Positions 1-7,307 of a stretch of DNA of 12,619 nt are shown here, piece by piece. The notes below the pieces were generated by a model. That model had not been told where the DNA came from and made no database searches. It worked only from the letters and a program-made list of their open reading frames with translations. The DNA is from an uncultured beta proteobacterium (GTDB taxonomy: Bacteria > Pseudomonadota > Gammaproteobacteria > Burkholderiales > Burkholderiaceae_C). The stretch spans positions 1 through 12,619 of the forward strand of contig CAJBVC010000212.1 in assembly GCA_903958915.1 (NCBI GenBank), in the 5' to 3' direction. Within the stretch, counting starts at the first letter, position 1. Each line of letters opens with the position of its first letter. The position numbers and the translations under genes were made by a program.

Positions 1-627
1 CCAGTTGGGGTGGGCGCAGGCTTGCGCCGGTGTCACCTCCCGCAAGGTAGAAGGCTCACGTGAGCGAAATGGTCCGCCGGATGCTGTCAGAATGATCTTG
101 TCAATGCGATTGGGCCAATCGTCAGGATTTTCGGGAAGCGACTGGAAGATGGCAGAGTGCTCGCTGTCAATCGGCAGCAAGGTTGCAGCACCCGCTCGCA
201 CTGCATCCATGAACAATTTCCCGCCGACAACCAGCGCTTCCTTGTTGGCCAGCAGCAAGCGCTTCCCGGTCCGGGCCGCCGCCATGCAGGGAGCCAACCC
301 GGCGGCTCCCACAATGGCCGCCATGACTACGTCCGTTTTCTCATGCGAAGCCACCTCCACCAACGCATCGGCACCCCACAGCACACGCGTTGGCAATGCC
401 AGAGCCTGCAGGACTTCCGCCAAACGCCGCCCATGGGGTTCGCTGGCCATGACTGCAAAGACGGGCCTGAACTTGGCGCACTGCTCTGCCATCAACTCCA
501 CATTGACGGATGCGGTCAATGCGAAAACACCAAATCTCTCTGGATGCCGCGCGATGACGTCGAGCGTGCTCACTCCGATGGATCCGGTAGAGCCCAGAAC
601 GGTGATTTGCGCCTGGTCCTGCTTCAT
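1..627 (-). CDS. dxr: 1-deoxy-D-xylulose 5-phosphate reductoisomerase, N-terminal part (cut by window edge)
   Basis: This is the NADPH-dependent enzyme that converts DXP to 2-C-methyl-D-erythritol 4-phosphate, the first committed step of the MEP isoprenoid pathway, in the cytoplasm. Reading leftward from ATG at 627, the first 209 residues are present and the frame is still open at base 1. The NADPH-binding GSTGSIG loop lies near residue 12, followed by a Rossmann-fold region with the family motifs LLANKEALV and TASGGPFR. The last visible residues, ACAHPNW, match the conserved stretch just before the substrate and metal-binding region, so the catalytic half lies outside the window. The start codon overlaps the cdsA stop as ATGA (627-624), which makes translational coupling likely. 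It is the last visible gene of the rpsB operon. Identity is secure; completeness cannot be judged. Confidence 0.96.
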   Translation of the reverse strand, partial: MKQDQAQITVLGSTGSIGVSTLDVIARHPERFGVFALTASVNVELMAEQCAKFRPVFAVMASEPHGRRLAEVLQALALPTRVLWGADALVEVASHEKTDVVMAAIVGAAGLAPCMAAARTGKRLLLANKEALVVGGKLFMDAVRAGAATLLPIDSEHSAIFQSLPENPDDWPNRIDKIILTASGGPFRSREPSTLREVTPAQACAHPNW

Positions 628-1469
628 AAGGAACTGAGCATCATGGCAAGGGGAAGTATTGGAAGCAGTGCGTCGACACGATCGAGCACGCCGCCATGCC
701 CTGGCAGCAGCCCACTACTGTCTTTTACACCCGCGCTGCGCTTGAACAACGATTCGGCCAGATCTCCGACCACACTCATCATGGTCAGGAACAACAAGGC
801 CAACAGCATGAAAAGGGTACCCCCTTGCGCCAGACGACTATAAAGACTGCCATCGGGTATCGAAAAGGCGACGTCAGCATTGCGCCAGACCAACGCCACT
901 GCGATGACTCCGACCACACCTCCTAACACCCCCTCCCACGTTTTGCCCGGACTGATTGACGGAGCCAGTTTGCGTGTAAACAACCGGCCACCAAATGCCC
1001 GCCCCGCAAAGTAGGCAAATACATCGGCCGCCCACACAAGAAACAGCACCGAGAAAAGAAAATTCACCCCAATGCTCCGGGCCTGGACGACGGCCAGCCA
1101 GGCCGTCCACAAGGCACACACTCCACCGACCAAGCGTAGTGACCTAGGAACGCGATTCCAGCCAGCTGCGCCTGAGCGCAAGAGCCAGGCACACAGAATC
1201 ACCCAGCCGCAGCCGCTCACGATCCACAGCAATGGCAAGCGGGCGTTTACGAGACCAGAGGCCCATGCGCCAATACACGCAACAGCGCACACCAACCCCC
1301 ACAACACTGCGGGTATGGGCGAACTCTGGTTCAGTCGAGCCCACTCCCAGGTCGCGGCCGATATAAGCACCAAGGCGACCCCTGCGAAAGCCTCGACCTT
1401 GTGATAAAAAACCGCGGGTAACAAAATCGCCAGGAGTACCAATGCGGTAATGATTCTCTGCTTGAGCAT
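624..1469 (-). CDS. cdsA: Phosphatidate cytidylyltransferase (CDP-diacylglycerol synthase)
   Basis: This inner-membrane enzyme makes CDP-diacylglycerol from phosphatidic acid and CTP, the precursor of all bacterial phospholipids. The protein has 281 residues and is mostly hydrophobic, with roughly eight membrane segments beginning at residue 5. The family signature is clear near the C-terminus (residues about 243-266): KR, then KD, then PGHGG and DRVD. The cytoplasmic SPGKTWEG motif precedes it. I chose ATG at 1469, giving MLKQRIITAL, because the 53 extra codons available upstream lie inside uppS and are polar, unlike any CdsA N-terminus. The start follows the uppS stop after a single base, and its own stop overlaps the dxr start, so it is probably translated by coupling with both neighbours. 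Confidence 0.96.
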   Translation of the reverse strand: MLKQRIITALVLLAILLPAVFYHKVEAFAGVALVLISAATWEWARLNQSSPIPAVLWGLVCAVACIGAWASGLVNARLPLLWIVSGCGWVILCAWLLRSGAAGWNRVPRSLRLVGGVCALWTAWLAVVQARSIGVNFLFSVLFLVWAADVFAYFAGRAFGGRLFTRKLAPSISPGKTWEGVLGGVVGVIAVALVWRNADVAFSIPDGSLYSRLAQGGTLFMLLALLFLTMMSVVGDLAESLFKRSAGVKDSSGLLPGHGGVLDRVDALLPILPLAMMLSSL

Positions 1470-1470
1470 C

Positions 1471-2208
1471 TCAATGACCCGCGCGTTCTGCTGTGTGACG
1501 TGATGGCAACACCTGATCTGGCGTTTTGCCGAATCGGCGCTGCCGATGGGCATACTCCCGCAGTGCTTCATCAAGCTCCACCTCATCAAAGTCTGGCCAC
1601 AACGCTTCGCTAAAGTACAACTCGGCATACGCCGCCTGCCAGAGCAGGAAATTGCTCAGGCGTTTTTCGCCACCGGTTCGAATGATGAGATCGGGGTCCG
1701 GGCAGTGCGCTAGCGAGAGGACGCGCGATAAACTGGTCTCCGTGATGGGCTCCCGCGTAGCGGCCAAGTGGGCTGCTGCCTGTGCGATATCCCATCGGCC
1801 GCCGTAGTTGAAGCAAACGTTCAACACAATTCGGGTATTGGTCGCAGTCAAGACTTCTGCTTCGTGCAAGCCGGATCGGACCTTTTCCGATAGCCCCTCT
1901 CGTGAACCTACAAAACGCAACTGAACTCCCTCCTGGTTCAACTGCGATACCTCCCGCCCCAGCGCAAACACGAGGATATCCATCAAACCGGATACTTCGT
2001 CGGCGGGGCGACTCCAGTTCTCCGAGGAAAAGGCAAACACGGTGAGAACGGACACACCACGCTGAGCACCGGCACGCACGAGCCGTTTCAGCGACTCGAC
2101 CCCTTGCTTATGTCCCGCGATTCGGGGCAGATGGCGCTTGGTGGCCCAGCGGCCGTTCCCATCCATGACAACAGCGACATGGTGAGGAACTCCTGGAGGA
2201 GCAGTCAT
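1471..2208 (-). CDS. uppS: Isoprenyl transferase (undecaprenyl diphosphate synthase)
   Basis: This is a cis-prenyltransferase that adds eight isopentenyl units to farnesyl diphosphate to make undecaprenyl diphosphate, the lipid carrier for peptidoglycan and O-antigen. At 245 residues it is close to the E. coli length. Visible motifs are VMDGNGRWA near residue 14 (catalytic Asp16 and the diphosphate-binding Asn/Arg), GHKQGVESLK, FAFSSENW, the CFNYGGR motif, and the C-terminal DLIIRTGGEKRLSNFLLWQ block. An in-frame TTG at 2223 would add five residues, but ATG at 2208 begins MTAPPGVPHH, which fits relatives better; neither has a strong Shine-Dalgarno. It lies 26 bases after frr and 1 base before cdsA. 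It uses the isoprenoid units whose synthesis depends on dxr in the same operon. Confidence 0.96.
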   Translation of the reverse strand: MTAPPGVPHHVAVVMDGNGRWATKRHLPRIAGHKQGVESLKRLVRAGAQRGVSVLTVFAFSSENWSRPADEVSGLMDILVFALGREVSQLNQEGVQLRFVGSREGLSEKVRSGLHEAEVLTATNTRIVLNVCFNYGGRWDIAQAAAHLAATREPITETSLSRVLSLAHCPDPDLIIRTGGEKRLSNFLLWQAAYAELYFSEALWPDFDEVELDEALREYAHRQRRFGKTPDQVLPSRHTAERAGH

Positions 2209-2234
2209 AAACGGAAAGGTCAATCAAAGAGGCG

Positions 2235-2795
2235 TCAAACCGCCATGATTTCCTGCTCTTTGGTCGCGACCAGGCGATCCACGTCCGCGATGTGCCTGTC
2301 GGTAACTTTCTGGATGTCTGCTTCGGACCGCTTTTGCTCGTCTTCTGACGCGTGCTTGTCCTTCACCAGCTTCTTCACATGTTCATTAGCGTCACGACGC
2401 AGGTTACGTATCGCGATCTTCGTACCCTCACCTTCATGGCGCACCAATTTGGTCAACTCACGACGACGCTCTTCACTCATCATTGGCATGGGCACGCGGA
2501 TCAGGTCACCCATGCTCGATGGATTCAATCCCAGATCGCTATCGCGAATCGCCTTCTCGATTTTTGGGCCCATCCCCTTTTCCCATGGCTGAACGCTAAT
2601 GGTTCTGGAATCGAGCAAGGATAAGTTGGCAACCTGACTCAATGGCAAGGACGAGCCATAGTAGTCGACGTGCACCGTATCGAGCAATGCGGGGTTGGCT
2701 CGACCCGTGCGAATCTTCGTCAAATTGTGCTTGAAGGCCGCAATGGACTGGTCCATCTTGCCCTCGGTTGTCTTCATGATTTCATTGATTGCCAT
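2235..2795 (-). CDS. frr: Ribosome recycling factor
   Basis: RRF splits the post-termination ribosome together with EF-G. The protein has 186 residues, one more than E. coli RRF, and shows the expected three-helix-bundle features. These are the [11 protein letters not shown] start, the [14 protein letters not shown] block near residues 26-39, the DYYGS...L...VANLS segment of the second domain, and a long charged C-terminal helical region rich in Arg, Lys and Glu. ATG at 2795 is preceded by GGAG about 9 bases upstream, a good ribosome binding site. It sits 47 bases after pyrH in the canonical proteobacterial order and nothing in the gap suggests its own promoter. Confidence 0.97.
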   Translation of the reverse strand: MAINEIMKTTEGKMDQSIAAFKHNLTKIRTGRANPALLDTVHVDYYGSSLPLSQVANLSLLDSRTISVQPWEKGMGPKIEKAIRDSDLGLNPSSMGDLIRVPMPMMSEERRRELTKLVRHEGEGTKIAIRNLRRDANEHVKKLVKDKHASEDEQKRSEADIQKVTDRHIADVDRLVATKEQEIMAV

Positions 2796-2842
2796 ACTTC
2801 ACACTCCATTGTCGCGCAACATTTTTATCAATGACTGACGGG

Positions 2843-3565
2843 CTAGACGTGCACGAGCGTTCCTTCGTCTTCGCCCATAACAACCCTCTTGAGTGCGCCA
2901 TGCTTGAATATCGAAAACACCTTGATGGGAAGTTTCTGGTCACGGCACAGTGCAAATGCCGCCGCATCCATTATTCCCAAATTCTGGGACATCGCGTCGT
3001 CAAAAGTGATTTTTGAATAGCGGGTCGCCTCCGGATTTTTCTTGGGATCTGCAGTGTAAACCCCGTCCACCTTGGTAGCCTTCAACACAATCTCGGCACC
3101 GATCTCGGCACCTCGCAATGCCGCGGCCGTGTCGGTCGTAAAGAATGGATTACCTGTACCCGCGGCGAAAATCACCACTTTACCTTCTTCAAGGTACTGC
3201 AGTGCCTTGGGCCGGACATACGGCTCGACCACTTGCTCGATGGCGATGGCCGACATGACACGGGCGGTCAGTCCCGCCTTGTTCATCGTGTCACCCAGAG
3301 CCAGCGCGTTCATCACCGTCGCCAGCATGCCCATGTAGTCGGCGGTAGCCCGGTCCATTCCGACCGAACCACCGGCAACACCGCGAAATATATTGCCGCC
3401 GCCAATGACCACTGCGACTTCAACGCCCAGCCGAGTCACTTCGGCGATTTCATCCACCATGCGGACTATCGTGCCGCGGTTAATGCCGAACTGATCATCC
3501 CCCATCAACGCCTCACCCGACAGTTTCAGCAAAATTCGCTTGTAAGCAGGGCGTTCGTTACTCAT
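2843..3565 (-). CDS. pyrH: Uridylate kinase (UMP kinase)
   Basis: This cytoplasmic enzyme phosphorylates UMP to UDP with ATP. It belongs to the amino-acid-kinase fold and is normally a hexamer activated by GTP and inhibited by UTP. The 240-residue length is typical. Visible motifs are the N-terminal LLKLSGEAL (Lys14), the [11 protein letters not shown] glycine-rich loop near residues 53-63, [15 protein letters not shown], the [19 protein letters not shown] nucleotide-binding block and the [13 protein letters not shown] segment. ATG at 3565 has GGAAGG upstream as a ribosome binding site. It follows tsf by 47 bases. Its place between tsf and frr is the conserved bacterial arrangement. Confidence 0.97.
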   Translation of the reverse strand: MSNERPAYKRILLKLSGEALMGDDQFGINRGTIVRMVDEIAEVTRLGVEVAVVIGGGNIFRGVAGGSVGMDRATADYMGMLATVMNALALGDTMNKAGLTARVMSAIAIEQVVEPYVRPKALQYLEEGKVVIFAAGTGNPFFTTDTAAALRGAEIGAEIVLKATKVDGVYTADPKKNPEATRYSKITFDDAMSQNLGIMDAAAFALCRDQKLPIKVFSIFKHGALKRVVMGEDEGTLVHV

Positions 3566-3612
3566 GGGGTGCCTTCCAGATGGACTCAGCTAGCGCCGAA
3601 AATGCAACAAAA

Positions 3613-4536
3613 TCAGGCAGCGCCCTTGGCAGCAGCAACTTGGGCGGCCACTTCAGCGGCGAAATCATCGACTTTCTTCTCAATTCCTTCACCGACGACG
3701 TACAGGGTGAACCCCTTGACACTGGTCGAAGCAGCTTTGAGCATTTGCTCCACGGTCTGCTTATCATTCTTCACGAACGGCTGGTTGAACAGCGAAACTT
3801 CCTTCAGGTATTTTTGCACACCGCCATCAATACGCTTCGCCACAATTTCTGCCGACTGCACGGGCTTGCCCGCGGCGGTCGCAACCGTAGCATCCTCAGC
3901 GGCTTTGGCAGCTGCAACCGAACGTTCGCGCTCCACCAGATCAGCAGGCACATCTGCACTGGTCAACGCTACTGGCTTCATGGCCGCCACATGCATGGCG
4001 ACGTCCTTCGCCGCGACTTCGTCGCCATCAAATTCCACGACCACACCAATGCGTGTACCGTGCAAATACGACGCCAATTTGGTACCGGACGCAAATCTCT
4101 TGAAACGCCTGAAAGTCATGTTTTCGCCAATCTTGCCGATCAGACCTTTGCGAACATCTTCCAAAGTGGGTCCAAATCCATCCTGCGAATACTCCAGCGA
4201 GCCCAATGCCGCCACATCAGCCGGCGCATGCTTGGCAATCAAACTCGCTGCAGCATTGGCTATCGCCAGGAAACTATCGTTCTTGGTAACAAAGTCGGTT
4301 TCGCAGTTGACTTCAATCATGGCTCCAATGGGTCCGTCCATGTACGCCGCGACTACGCCTTCCGCAGTAATGCGGGCAGCCGCCTTGCCAGCCTTGCTGC
4401 CAAGCTTCACCCGCAACAACTCTTCGGCTTTGGCCATATCGCCGTCAGCCTCGGTCAATGCCCTCTTGCACTCCATCATGGGTGCGTCCGTTTTTCCACG
4501 CAGTTCAGCAACCATACTCGCAGTAATTGCAGCCAT
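3613..4536 (-). CDS. tsf: Translation elongation factor Ts
   Basis: EF-Ts is the GDP/GTP exchange factor for EF-Tu. The protein has 307 residues, longer than E. coli EF-Ts (283) but usual for this bacterial family. The N-terminal UBA-like domain is seen as [17 protein letters not shown] (residues 11-27), and the EF-Tu-contacting TDFV motif falls at residues 80-83. The core and C-terminal dimerisation modules follow, ending in an Ala-rich helix. ATG at 4536 has GGAG about 8 bases upstream. It follows rpsB after 83 bases that contain a terminator-like hairpin, so its expression is probably a fraction of rpsB's or adjusted by read-through. Confidence 0.97.
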   Translation of the reverse strand: MAAITASMVAELRGKTDAPMMECKRALTEADGDMAKAEELLRVKLGSKAGKAAARITAEGVVAAYMDGPIGAMIEVNCETDFVTKNDSFLAIANAAASLIAKHAPADVAALGSLEYSQDGFGPTLEDVRKGLIGKIGENMTFRRFKRFASGTKLASYLHGTRIGVVVEFDGDEVAAKDVAMHVAAMKPVALTSADVPADLVERERSVAAAKAAEDATVATAAGKPVQSAEIVAKRIDGGVQKYLKEVSLFNQPFVKNDKQTVEQMLKAASTSVKGFTLYVVGEGIEKKVDDFAAEVAAQVAAAKGAA

Positions 4537-4576
4537 CTTTTCTCTCCGTCTTCTATTCGTCAGTTTAATGAATGCT

Positions 4577-4601
4577 AAAAAAAAGGGGCTCCAAGCCCCT
4601 T
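4577..4601 (-). terminator. Intrinsic-terminator-like hairpin between rpsB and tsf
   Basis: On the minus strand a perfect 6-bp stem, GGGGCT/AGCCCC with a 3-base loop (4585-4599), is flanked by AA/TT that can extend the pairing. It is followed by a run of eight T at 4584-4577. This is the form of a Rho-independent terminator, placed between the rpsB stop and the tsf start. As the downstream genes are essential and have no obvious promoter of their own here, I infer partial termination (attenuation), not a hard stop. Confidence 0.75.
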
Positions 4602-4619
4602 CTCAGGCCGATTTCGGTC

Positions 4620-5372
4620 TCAGGCGGCGGATTCGCTCACCTCGACGAACTCGTCCGTGCTTTCTGCAGCAACAGCCTTGACCACATCGTCTACAGCGTT
4701 GGCGCGTCCCTCAAGGATCGCGTCGGCCATGCCGCGCGCATATAGCGTTACCGCCTTTGACGAGTCATCATTGCCGGGAATGACATAGTCAATACCCTCA
4801 GGGGAGTGGTTCGAATCCACAACTCCGATCAACGGGATTCCCAACTTGCGAGCCTCCGCGATGGCAATTTTGTGGTAGCCCACATCAATCACGAAAATGG
4901 CATCGGGCAGGGTTGCCATATCCTGAATGCCGCCAATGTCTTTTTCGAGTTTCTCAAGTTCACGAGCGAACATCAACTGTTCTTTCTTGCTCATCGCGTC
5001 CAGACCCGCTTCTTGCTGGACCTTCATGTCTTTCAGACGTTTGATTGACGTCTTGACGGTCTTGAAATTGGTCAGCATTCCACCAAGCCAGCGCTGGTCC
5101 ACAAAGGGAACACCGGCACGCTGCGCTTCCGCTGCAACCGTTTCACGGGCCTGGCGCTTGGTACCCACCATCAAAATCGTGCCACGTTTGGCAGACAACT
5201 GCCGAACAAATTTGGCCGCGTCCTGAAACATCGGCAATGATTTTTCCAGGTTGATGATGTGAATCTTGTTGCGATGTCCAAAAATGAACGGCGCCATCTT
5301 GGGGTTCCAAAAGCGGGTCTGGTGCCCAAAGTGCACGCCAGCTTCCAGCATCTCACGCATTGTTACTGCCAT
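4620..5372 (-). CDS. rpsB: 30S ribosomal protein S2
   Basis: S2 is a late-assembling protein of the 30S subunit that bridges the head and body and helps recruit S1. The protein has 250 residues. It shows the family N-terminus [22 protein letters not shown], the IHIINLEKS stretch, GTKRQA, the [13 protein letters not shown] signature, the PDAIFVIDV motif, and the [26 protein letters not shown] block. I chose ATG at 5372, which has GGAG about 8 bases upstream; an in-frame TTG at 5384 would add four residues and overlap that ribosome binding site. It is the first gene of the operon and is preceded by a structured leader that could serve autoregulation by S2. Confidence 0.98.
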   Translation of the reverse strand: MAVTMREMLEAGVHFGHQTRFWNPKMAPFIFGHRNKIHIINLEKSLPMFQDAAKFVRQLSAKRGTILMVGTKRQARETVAAEAQRAGVPFVDQRWLGGMLTNFKTVKTSIKRLKDMKVQQEAGLDAMSKKEQLMFARELEKLEKDIGGIQDMATLPDAIFVIDVGYHKIAIAEARKLGIPLIGVVDSNHSPEGIDYVIPGNDDSSKAVTLYARGMADAILEGRANAVDDVVKAVAAESTDEFVEVSESAA

Positions 5373-5505
5373 AAATTTCTCCAAAGGTTAGGTCTAAAAT
5401 CCGATCCGCTTATTCGCCCGCATATAGAATTTCATGCAGGGCAAACACCTTGGCAGGATCGGTTTGCGATTGAATTGCCGCCGAATCAGGTCCGACAGCA
5501 AAACC
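5373..5505 (-). promoter_or_regulatory. Structured rpsB mRNA leader, candidate S2 autoregulatory element
   Basis: The rpsB transcript has an untranslated leader of about 130 nt if it starts just downstream of the -10 element at 5511-5516. A nested fold is visible. The outer 7-bp stem pairs 5456-5462 with 5401-5407 (CCGATCC/GGATCGG). Inside it, 5434-5442 pairs with 5416-5423 in a GCCC-GCAT/ATGC-GGGC stem with one bulged base. In Gammaproteobacteria, S2 is known to repress its own operon through a folded rpsB leader. Whether this leader is the same motif is inference. Confidence 0.5.
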
Positions 5506-5510
5506 CAAAG

Positions 5511-5519
5511 AGTATAACA
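5511..5519 (-). promoter_or_regulatory. Extended -10 promoter of the rpsB operon
   Basis: The minus strand reads TGTTATACT, a TGn motif joined to a near-consensus -10 hexamer (TATACT, 5516-5511). No good -35 hexamer is found 16-18 bases upstream, which is tolerable for an extended -10 promoter. Transcription should start near 5504. The overlapping plus-strand hexamer TATAAC (5513-5518) could serve the divergent HDOD gene. Confidence 0.6.
5513..5518 (+). promoter_or_regulatory. Candidate -10 element of the HDOD gene, overlapping the rpsB -10
   Basis: TATAAC on the plus strand lies 29 bases before the HDOD start codon, so transcription would begin near 5525. The upstream -35 candidate (TCCGAC, 16-bp spacer) is weak. 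The element shares four bases with the rpsB -10 on the other strand, so the two promoters would compete. Confidence 0.4.
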
Positions 5520-5547
5520 TGCAGGCTGCCCAAACCCGCATCACACC

Positions 5548-6390
5548 ATGAGTCCAGAACTTACCCAAAAACTCGCCTCTGCGGTGGATGCCATGCCAGC
5601 TTTCCCAAAAAGCGTGCAGAAAATCCTGGAGCTCACGCGGGATGTCAACAGCACACCAAAGGACCTGGTGGAGGTGATCGACAAAGATCCCGTGGTAACC
5701 GTGAAGATTTTGAAAGTGGTCAATTCAGCGTATTACAGCCTGCCCAAGCAGATCACGTCGATCGGCCACGCCGTGGTCTATCTGGGGTTTAACACCATCA
5801 AGAACCTTGCCCTGAGCATCGCTGCTATCGGAATGTTGCCCAAGGACAATGACTCGGGGTTCGACGTTCAACAATACCTCCTTCACTCACTGGCAACCGC
5901 CGCAGTAGCCAAGCAGTTGGCAAATCGTGTGGATGACGCGGACCCGATGGACTGCTTTATTGCCGGTTTGCTACATGACTTTGGCAAAGTGGTGTTTGCG
6001 CAGCTAATGCCTACCGAGTTCAAAGCGGCATTGCTACTTTGTAAAACTGAGGGCATACCCTTGCACATTGCCACTCAAAGGGAAATCGGAGCGGATCATG
6101 CGCTGGTGGGCGCCATGCTGGCAGAGAAATGGCGTTTTGCCCCGCATCTGATCGAGGCCATTCGACACCAGCACACTGAGGACCTGAAAGATACTGACAT
6201 GATCGCCTGTGTTTTTGGCGCAAACCAAATTTGCAAAAAACTTGGCTTCGGTTTTGGCGGCAATTTTTGCATTGACGAGTTTCCGCCCATGATTGAGCGG
6301 CGTCTTGGTGGTTCTCTTGACTCGGTCATCACATCCATGGGCGATCTCAACTCGTTGTTTGAAGAAGCCAAAATCTTCGCGAAAGTCTGA
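5548..6390 (+). CDS. HDOD domain-containing protein
   Basis: This 280-residue protein is essentially one HDOD domain, a relative of HD phosphohydrolases found in bacterial signalling proteins. Typical features are MPAFPKSVQKILEL near residue 16, the helix with VIDKDPVVTVKILKVVNSAYY (residues 43-63), HAVVYLGFNTIKNLALS (74-90), and the LLHSLATAAVAKQLA helix with His113. An HD pair follows (His143-Asp144 in GLLHDFGK); many HDOD proteins have lost this pair, so a metal-dependent activity cannot be excluded. No receiver, GGDEF or other output domain is attached. ATG at 5548 lacks a clear Shine-Dalgarno. The hydrolase gene begins 9 bases after its stop, so the two are probably cotranscribed. The exact role is unknown; HDOD proteins are often linked to c-di-GMP, motility or virulence control. 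Confidence 0.9.
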   Translation: MSPELTQKLASAVDAMPAFPKSVQKILELTRDVNSTPKDLVEVIDKDPVVTVKILKVVNSAYYSLPKQITSIGHAVVYLGFNTIKNLALSIAAIGMLPKDNDSGFDVQQYLLHSLATAAVAKQLANRVDDADPMDCFIAGLLHDFGKVVFAQLMPTEFKAALLLCKTEGIPLHIATQREIGADHALVGAMLAEKWRFAPHLIEAIRHQHTEDLKDTDMIACVFGANQICKKLGFGFGGNFCIDEFPPMIERRLGGSLDSVITSMGDLNSLFEEAKIFAKV

Positions 6391-6399
6391 AAGGCACCT

Positions 6400-7287
6400 A
6401 TGAAAGTACGATTTTGGGGAGTTCGAGGCTCCATTGCTTCGCCCGGTCCGAAAACCGTACGGTACGGGGGCAACACAACGTGCATCGAAATTCGAACTGA
6501 CAACAATGAACTGATTATTCTGGATGCTGGGACGGGTATTTTCCCCCTGTCACAGATGCTCCTAGCAGAACTTCCCGTCACGGCGAATGTGTTGATCACC
6601 CATTCGCACTGGGACCACATCCAGGGATTGCCACTGTTCATACCCAACTTCATACCGGGCAACACTTTGCGCCTTCATGGCGGCTTTGATCCAGTATCCG
6701 GGAAAGGTATCGAGCAGGTTATGTCGGTCCAATTGCAGTACAGCTACTTTCCGGTGCGAGAAGCTGAAATGAAAGCCCGCATCGAGTATGTAACCCTTAC
6801 CCCCGAACAATCGGTAAAGGTTGGCTCAGCCACGGTGACCCCCTACCTCCTGAATCACCCCGTGATCAATTTTGGCTACCGAATTGAATGCAACGGGAAA
6901 TCATTATTCTTTACGGGGGACCATGAACCACCGTACAACATCTATGGCAAAGACGATTCCGGCCACGACGAGTACCAGGTCTTCGTTGATGAGAAAACCA
7001 AGAACATTGAAGATGCCATGCGCGGCGTGGATGTGCTGATTGCAGACAGTTCCTACACCGATACCGAGTACTTAACCAAGCTAGGCTGGGGACATGGAAC
7101 TTTTAGCTCGAGCATACGTACCGCTCGGGCGGCAGGCGTCAAGGTTCTGTTCTGTACCCACCATGAGCCCACACGCAGCGACGACGCATTGGACCTCGCG
7201 TTTGGCGATGCCCTGAGAAACAACGCCCAGCCTGACAGTCTGCTAGACATCCGTATTGCCCGTGAGGGTGAGTTATACGAGTTTTGA
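6400..7287 (+). CDS. Metallo-beta-lactamase-fold hydrolase
   Basis: This 295-residue protein has an MBL-fold core of the kind seen in PhnP, RNase Z and class III cyclic-nucleotide phosphodiesterase relatives. The start MKVRFWGVRGS and the LDAGTG segment (residues 41-46) precede the metal-binding HxHxDH motif, THSHWDH (His68, His70, Asp72, His73). Further expected ligands are His153 in LLNHPV, Asp174 in FTGDHEP and the His254-His255 pair in CTHHEP. An extra DSSYT...GHG segment (residues 216-233) is typical of the PhnP/RNase Z side of the fold, where it shapes the phosphoester site. No signal peptide is seen, so it is probably cytoplasmic. AAGG before ATG at 6400 serves as ribosome binding site. 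A phosphodiester substrate, perhaps a cyclic nucleotide, is a plausible guess from the fold but is not shown. Confidence 0.9.
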   Translation: MKVRFWGVRGSIASPGPKTVRYGGNTTCIEIRTDNNELIILDAGTGIFPLSQMLLAELPVTANVLITHSHWDHIQGLPLFIPNFIPGNTLRLHGGFDPVSGKGIEQVMSVQLQYSYFPVREAEMKARIEYVTLTPEQSVKVGSATVTPYLLNHPVINFGYRIECNGKSLFFTGDHEPPYNIYGKDDSGHDEYQVFVDEKTKNIEDAMRGVDVLIADSSYTDTEYLTKLGWGHGTFSSSIRTARAAGVKVLFCTHHEPTRSDDALDLAFGDALRNNAQPDSLLDIRIAREGELYEF

Positions 7288-7307
7288 TTTGGCTACCGCC
7301 AGTGCCT

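Noticed and set aside
1470..1628. A longer cdsA start 53 codons upstream
   Set aside because: The extension is inside uppS in another frame, is polar and cysteine/arginine-rich, and the hydrophobic MLKQRIITAL start fits CdsA proteins.
3233..4681. A 482-codon plus-strand open frame opposite pyrH, tsf and the end of rpsB
   Set aside because: It lies antisense to three certain genes, has low-complexity Ala/Ser/Thr-rich composition typical of reverse-strand shadows, and resembles no family I know.
7288..7307. A shared terminator between the convergent hydrolase gene and rnr
   Set aside because: The 20-base gap and its borders show no stem followed by a T run on either strand.
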